Positions 4,886 to 6,178 of a DNA stretch of 6,178 nt are shown one piece after another. Origin of the DNA: Moraxella bovis (GTDB taxonomy: Bacteria; Pseudomonadota; Gammaproteobacteria; Pseudomonadales; Moraxellaceae); assembly GCF_002014975.1 (NCBI RefSeq), contig NZ_MUXV01000096.1, positions 1 to 6,178 on the forward strand, written 5' to 3'. The position numbers and the translations under genes are program-made. The notes under the pieces were generated by a model that worked only from the letters and a program-made list of their open reading frames with translations, searched no databases and was not told the DNA's origin. Numbering within the stretch: the stretch's first letter is position 1; every line of letters starts with the position of its first letter.

Positions 4886-6178
4886 AAAAATTTAAACCTC
4901 TGCTTCGTATATCTGATTCTGTCATTATGGGAGCCAAGGATGGATCTGTGTTCTTTTTGTAATAAGCCATTGGCAAGAAATACTCATATGAGTCTATACT
5001 TCGTGTATCCACAGTAATCATATTACCCTGATTACCACCTAATCTGAAAAAATTCTTTGAGTTTTGCCGTCCCAAAACAAAGCATACATGACTACCTTTT
5101 TTGGTAACAGCAATTGCACCATATGCAGGAATAGAGATTTTTTGAAAATTTACTTTATCTCTTTTATAGGCATGAGCTCTAACTCTTTCATATATATCTT
5201 TTTGCTCATTAATAGGTAGTGTATAACCACATTCTTTTAGACACGAATTTATAAAAGCAGCACACCATTGATGTATATCTCCAACTAAATTAGGGTAAGG
5301 TATGCCAACAATTTGATGATAGTTATCTGTAATTTTTCCCTCTTTAACCCCCTTCCATTGCCTTCCTTCTCTAATGGCAATTTCCATCCAAGGGGCATTA
5401 GACTCTGAGATAGCTATTGCTTGAGCTGGCGGTCTTATAATATTACAAGAACTAACTTTAAAAACCCGCAAGCATTTTTTAAACTTATCAACCCTTTTTT
5501 CTCTAGAGCTAGTATTTTTATTTACAATATCTACAGTTTTATGAAAAATATCTATGGAATTACCTTTTTGCGCTACATCTCTTACACCAAAAACAACCCA
5601 ATAAGCCATAGAAGCAATTGTGCCCTCCTCAATGTTGTTGATGTTATCGGGAGTTATGATTTTATTGAAATTTGGTAAAAATTTTTTGATAGTATCATTA
5701 ATTTTTTGATACTTATCTTTCCCCGTTACCTGAATAATACCTCCGCCACGATACCTCCAGCCATCTCCTGAACTTACACTTCCATTACCCATTCTGTTGG
5801 CATAGGCAATGTTGGCAATCGCCTCCTGATTTGCTTTTTGACCTGGTTTTCCGCCCCTGCCATATCTTCTTGAAAGCTCTATATTTCCACGAAATGCCTT
5901 AAAATCACCCTTATAAAGAGCCTCCCAACTATAGTTTAAATTTTCACCATTAATTTCAAATTTTTCTCCTATCTCTTGCATAACATGAGCAAAGAAATGT
6001 GCTTTTTGATTGCAATCATTCATCATAAAAGCTTTACTTGCATAGTTGTAAGCATTAACACAAATTTTAAGCTTTTCAACAGTTGCAGAATCTTGCGAAA
6101 AAAGTTGCTTTAATTCATCAAGTGTCAATTCTTGGCATCCAGAACAGGAACTGGTAGAAACCACCACCTTCGGTGTCC
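4863..6178 (-). CDS. Bifunctional peptidoglycan hydrolase (GH19-like lysozyme + TIGR02594/CHAP-like), 5' truncated
   Basis: The reading frame is open to the window edge, so the true start is missing. A GTG at 6167 is only an internal Val, because GTPK is encoded in frame just upstream of it. Counting residues from that GTG, a Cys-rich turn (CSGC, 8-11) leads into a GH19 chitinase/lysozyme-like domain (about 12-235). It has AHFFAHVMQEIG with the probable catalytic Glu65, GENLNYS (74-80), YANRMGNG and GDGWRYRGGGIIQVTG (134-149), which are hallmark motifs of bacterial GH19 enzymes acting on glycan strands. After a short linker, APWMEIAIRE (258-267) opens a TIGR02594/CHAP-type module with WCAAFINSCL (Cys302 as probable nucleophile), GSHVCFVLG (His360) and GGNQGN (Asn379). 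This module is likely a peptide or amide hydrolase. Its TAA overlaps the next gene by 23 nt, indicating coupled expression. It is inferred to be a delivered antibacterial effector; a phage endolysin is the main alternative. Confidence 0.88.
   Translation of the reverse strand, partial: TPKVVVSTSSCSGCQELTLDELKQLFSQDSATVEKLKICVNAYNYASKAFMMNDCNQKAHFFAHVMQEIGEKFEINGENLNYSWEALYKGDFKAFRGNIELSRRYGRGGKPGQKANQEAIANIAYANRMGNGSVSSGDGWRYRGGGIIQVTGKDKYQKINDTIKKFLPNFNKIITPDNINNIEEGTIASMAYWVVFGVRDVAQKGNSIDIFHKTVDIVNKNTSSREKRVDKFKKCLRVFKVSSCNIIRPPAQAIAISESNAPWMEIAIREGRQWKGVKEGKITDNYHQIVGIPYPNLVGDIHQWCAAFINSCLKECGYTLPINEQKDIYERVRAHAYKRDKVNFQKISIPAYGAIAVTKKGSHVCFVLGRQNSKNFFRLGGNQGNMITVDTRSIDSYEYFLPMAYYKKNTDPSLAPIMTESDIRSRGLNFYETNSTT
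6157..6178 (-). repeat. Shared junction repeat, copy 2 (encodes GTPKVVVS), cut by window edge
   Basis: Second copy of the junction, at the extreme right edge, in frame with the GH19/CHAP hydrolase. The homology may continue beyond the window into the missing N-terminal part of that gene. Confidence 0.8.

Noticed and set aside
4817..5017. Plus-strand ORF of 66 aa
   Set aside because: Antisense to the end of the GH19/CHAP hydrolase and the start of the exported 176-aa protein; no recognisable features.
5421..5678. Plus-strand ORF of 85 aa
   Set aside because: Antisense to the GH19-like domain, whose motifs are clear on the other strand.
6165..6167. GTG as the true start of the GH19/CHAP hydrolase
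   Set aside because: In-frame GTPK codons continue to the window edge and match an internal motif of the 525-aa hydrolase, so this Val is internal and the gene is truncated.
1..6178. tRNA, rRNA, CRISPR array or insertion sequence
   Set aside because: No cloverleaf, rRNA-like segment, regularly spaced repeats, transposase or terminal inverted repeats were seen.

Overview
The window is a compact, AT-rich locus with every supportable gene on the minus strand, so transcription runs from right (6178) to left (1). Sec signal peptides, lipoboxes and a peptidoglycan-directed theme point to a Gram-negative bacterium. An AT-rich gammaproteobacterium (Moraxellaceae-like) or a relative is my best guess from the style of the proteins, but nothing here fixes the taxon.

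Reading 5' to 3' on the minus strand, the layout is as follows. (1) A 5'-truncated gene (4863-6178) encodes a bifunctional cell-wall hydrolase: a GH19-like lysozyme/chitinase domain followed by a TIGR02594/CHAP-like cysteine peptidase or amidase. (2) A Sec-exported small protein (4355-4885) overlaps its end by 23 bp. (3) A 252-bp gene-free gap follows. (4) Next is a 354-aa lipoprotein (3038-4102) with a DxNxDGxxD calcium-binding-type loop. (5) Then comes a 525-aa hydrolase (1449-3026) with a short linker N-terminus, a peptidoglycan-binding-like domain, an M15-type zinc peptidase and a SleB-like C-terminal domain. (6) A 254-aa lipoprotein (683-1447) starts 1 nt after its stop. (7) A paralogous lipoprotein gene (70-686) is split by a 2-nt frameshift exactly at a (GA)n tract. 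The last 69 bp are more GC-rich and may hold the start of another gene.

The two hydrolases have no signal peptide at any visible start. They share the junction motif GTPKVVVS, encoded by a 22-bp stretch that is 21/22 identical at the DNA level, and then diverge completely into different enzymatic modules. Together with adjacent exported small proteins and lipoproteins, this is the architecture of an antibacterial effector/immunity array (type VI or type IV secretion, polymorphic-toxin style). In this reading the hydrolases are delivered into rival periplasms and the exported proteins protect the producer. No secretion-apparatus gene (VgrG, Hcp, PAAR, VirB/D) lies in the window, so the delivery route is inference.

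The main points for follow-up are the frameshifted, possibly phase-variable immunity paralog, the shared DNA junction, the pairing of a glycan-cutting and a peptide-cutting domain in each protein, and the question of which lipoprotein protects against which enzyme.
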